A DNA stretch of 16,336 nt, taken from the NCBI GenBank assembly GCA_021156265.1, contig JAJNBR010000033.1, positions 1-16,336 on the forward strand, read 5' to 3'. This document shows, in pieces, positions 14,547 to 16,336 of this stretch. The stretch is from Flavipsychrobacter sp. (GTDB lineage Bacteria; Bacteroidota; Bacteroidia; Chitinophagales; Chitinophagaceae). The notes under the pieces were generated by a model that worked only from the letters and a program-made list of their open reading frames with translations, searched no databases and had not been told where the DNA came from. The translations under genes were made by a program, and so were the position numbers. Within the stretch, counting starts at the first letter, position 1. Every line of letters begins with the position of its first letter.

Positions 14547-15854
14547 TTAGATCACCTCGCCTTCCAGGTCGTAGTCGTACGCTTTGGTAATGCGGACATT
14601 CACAAAATCGCCGATAGGCAGGCTGGTGTCGCTGTTAATGATAACTTCATTATCCACTTCCACACTGTCGAACTCTGTCCTGCCAAGATAGCGACCTGAT
14701 TCCTTTTTGTCAATGATCACCTTGAATTCCTTACCGATCTTGTCCTGGTTCTTTTCATAAGAGATCTCCTGCTGCACTTCCATTATCTCCTGTGCGCGGG
14801 CTTCTTTCTCTTCTGCAGGTATAGTGTCAGCAAAATCGTAGGCCGAGGTGTTCTCTTCGTGCGAGTAGGTGAAAATGCCCACACGGTCAAGGCGCACGTC
14901 CTCGAGGAATTGTTTCAGTTGGTCTACGTCATCCCTTGTTTCACCGGGGAATCCGGCGATCAGGGTGCTTCTTATAGCAATGCCCGGCACTTTGTCGCGG
15001 ATGGCAGCCACAAGGTCATAGATCTCCTGTGTTTCCATCTGGCGCTTCATAGCCTTCAGCATATTGTTGGAGATATGCTGCAGCGGCATGTCGAGATAGT
15101 TGCAAATATTATCGCGCTCACGCATCACGTCCAGTATATCCAGCGGAAATTTAGACGGGTAAGCATAGTGCAGGCGTATCCAGTGCAGTCCTTCTACGTC
15201 AGACAGGTGCTTCAGCAGATCGGCCAGTGCGCGTTTTTTATAAATATCAAGACCGTAGTAAGTAAGCTCCTGCGCAATAAGCATGATCTCTTTCACACCC
15301 ATTTGCACCAGCTTCTTTGCTTCGGCTACAACTTCTTCAATGGTTTTAGACACGTGTTGTCCACGCATCAGCGGTATGGCACAAAACGAACAGGTGCGGT
15401 TGCAGCCTTCCGATATTTTCAGGTAAGCATAGTGCTTAGGCGTAGCCAGCAGGCGTTCGCCTACCAGTTCTTGTTTGTAATCGGCGTTGAACTGTTTGAG
15501 AATGAGAGGCAATTCCATGGTGCCAAACCAGGCATCAACTTCCGGTATTTCGTTCAGCAGGTCATGACGGTAGCGTTCGCTCAGGCAACCGGTAACATAT
15601 ACTTTGTCCAGTTTGCCACTGCGTTTCAATTCAACTTGCTCAAGTATGGTGTTTACGCTTTCTTCTTTTGCTTTGTCAATGAACCCGCAGGTATTTACTA
15701 CAACGATATTGTGATCGAGTTTGCCGCTTTCGTGAGCTACTTTTATGCCGTTGGCATTGAGTTGACCACTCAGCACTTCACTGTCCACCATGTTCTTGGA
15801 GCATCCAAGCGTAATGATGTTGACCTTGTCTCGTTTCAGTTTTTTCGTTTTCAC
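14547..15854 (-). CDS. rimO: Ribosomal protein uS12 methylthiotransferase RimO
   Basis: This radical-SAM methylthiotransferase adds a methylthio group to the conserved aspartate of ribosomal protein S12. The 435 residues fit the family. The N-terminal UPF0004 domain has its three cluster cysteines (C18 in TLGCSKN, C56 in NTCGF, C90 in VTGC). The radical-SAM motif CNRTCSFC at 151-158 provides C151, C155 and C158. A C-terminal TRAM domain spans about 370-435 and ends in DLEGEVI. The absence of MiaB-type tRNA features and the SKN motif favour RimO over MiaB. The start is a GTG: an in-frame TAA lies directly upstream and the next ATG falls after the essential C18, so GTG 15854 is forced. It begins 22 bp after the ancestral stop of der. 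Confidence 0.95.
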   Translation of the reverse strand: MKTKKLKRDKVNIITLGCSKNMVDSEVLSGQLNANGIKVAHESGKLDHNIVVVNTCGFIDKAKEESVNTILEQVELKRSGKLDKVYVTGCLSERYRHDLLNEIPEVDAWFGTMELPLILKQFNADYKQELVGERLLATPKHYAYLKISEGCNRTCSFCAIPLMRGQHVSKTIEEVVAEAKKLVQMGVKEIMLIAQELTYYGLDIYKKRALADLLKHLSDVEGLHWIRLHYAYPSKFPLDILDVMRERDNICNYLDMPLQHISNNMLKAMKRQMETQEIYDLVAAIRDKVPGIAIRSTLIAGFPGETRDDVDQLKQFLEDVRLDRVGIFTYSHEENTSAYDFADTIPAEEKEARAQEIMEVQQEISYEKNQDKIGKEFKVIIDKKESGRYLGRTEFDSVEVDNEVIINSDTSLPIGDFVNVRITKAYDYDLEGEVI

Positions 15855-15876
15855 TTATCTCGGTTTTTACTCAATA

Positions 15877-16336
15877 CTATTTATTACGGAAGAATATCCT
15901 CACAGGCACGCCGCTGAAATTGAAGTGCGAGCGTAGTTTGTTCTCCAGGAAGTTCTTATAGGAATCTTTGATAGCGTGGCATAGAATGCAAATGATGGTA
16001 CAACGGTTGGTATCTGCTGTACGAATTTGATCTTCACGGCATGTCCGCGCGTCATTGGCGGTGCGAAACGTTCGATCTCTTTCAGCATGATCTCGTTTAG
16101 TTTCGAGGTAGCAACGCGGCGCTGCCTGTTGTCATACACCTCAAGCGCCTTTTCCATTGCCTGGAAAATGCGTGTCTTGTCGGTAGCCGAAATAAAGATC
16201 ACCGGCACGTCAGTGAACGGCGCGATCTTTTGCTTGATCGCTTTTTCGTAATCGCGGGCGGTATTGGTTTCCTTTTCTACAAGGTCCCATTTGTTGATCA
16301 GCAATACCACGCCTTTGCCCTTACGGGTAGCCAGGC
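15877..16336 (-). CDS. der: Ribosome-assembly GTPase Der, C-terminal part, with apparent frameshift
   Basis: The frame enters from the right edge as LATRKGKGVV followed by LLINKWDLVEKE, the second-GTPase-domain NKxD motif of Der (EngA), then FISATDKTRIFQAMEKAL (SA motif) and the KH-like domain (RRVATSKLNEIML, VKIKFVQQIP). Near 15976-15984 the frame breaks. The open frame continues with unrelated residues to a TGA at 15900. The next frame encodes HAIKDSYKNFLENKLRSHF, then NFSGVPVRIFFRNK and stop at 15877, which is the expected Der C-terminus. Der is normally essential for 50S maturation, so this is either a sequence error or a real change. It lies just upstream of rimO on the same strand. The N-terminal GTPase domain is outside the window. 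Confidence 0.88.

Noticed and set aside
14859..15917. Plus-strand open frame of 352 codons opposite rimO
   Set aside because: It is antisense to a clear rimO gene, has a shadow-type composition rich in F, H and V, and shows no domain I recognise.
15900..15960. Unrelated C-terminal tail of the der frame as a lineage-specific extension
   Set aside because: The other frame over the same bases encodes the expected conserved Der C-terminus, so a frameshift explains it better.

Overview
The window looks like a chromosomal segment of a Bacteroidota bacterium, most likely near the Chitinophagaceae. The signs are a secreted protein with Ig-like modules and a type IX secretion (T9SS) C-terminal sorting domain, OmpA-family proteins of the 'GHxCC' type, a MMPL transporter fused to an acyltransferase and a methyltransferase as seen around flexirubin/aryl-polyene pigment clusters, and promoter-like TAnnTTTG elements. 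There are 15 protein genes. I saw no RNA gene, CRISPR array, insertion sequence or phage gene.

Layout. (1) 1-3025, plus strand: the 3' part of a large fused membrane protein (MMPL exporter + PlsC-type acyltransferase + SAM methyltransferase) whose 5' end is outside the window. (2) 3022-6896, minus strand: a probable operon read from right to left as SAM methyltransferase, tryptophan 2,3-dioxygenase, ABC ATPase, ABC-2 permease. (3) 6911-7420, plus strand: a DUF4375/DMP19-like protein, divergent from the methyltransferase across only 14 bp. Those 14 bp sit inside a perfect palindrome that also contains both start codons and promoter-like elements. (4) 7422-8777, minus strand: a T9SS-secreted Ig-like protein. 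(5) 8912-9574, minus strand: an OmpA-family lipoprotein with its own strong terminator hairpin. (6) 9720-12846, plus strand: a tight four-gene cassette of polysaccharide deacetylase, acyl carrier protein, FabH-like ketoacyl-ACP synthase III and GNAT acyltransferase. (7) 12849-16336, minus strand: der (partial, apparently frameshifted), rimO, and two tandem paralogous double-OmpA-domain proteins, probably co-transcribed in that order.

How the genes may work together. The most system-like part is the 9720-12846 cassette. Its content fits building an acyl group on a dedicated ACP and attaching it to a sugar amine or similar acceptor, possibly after deacetylation of that sugar; this is inference. 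The left edge probably belongs to a pigment or lipid export cluster that continues upstream. The three OmpA-family proteins are cell-envelope anchors. der and rimO are ribosome-related housekeeping genes.

The gene packing is unusual: the three convergent gene pairs have junctions of -4, +1 and +2 bp, with no room for terminators between them.
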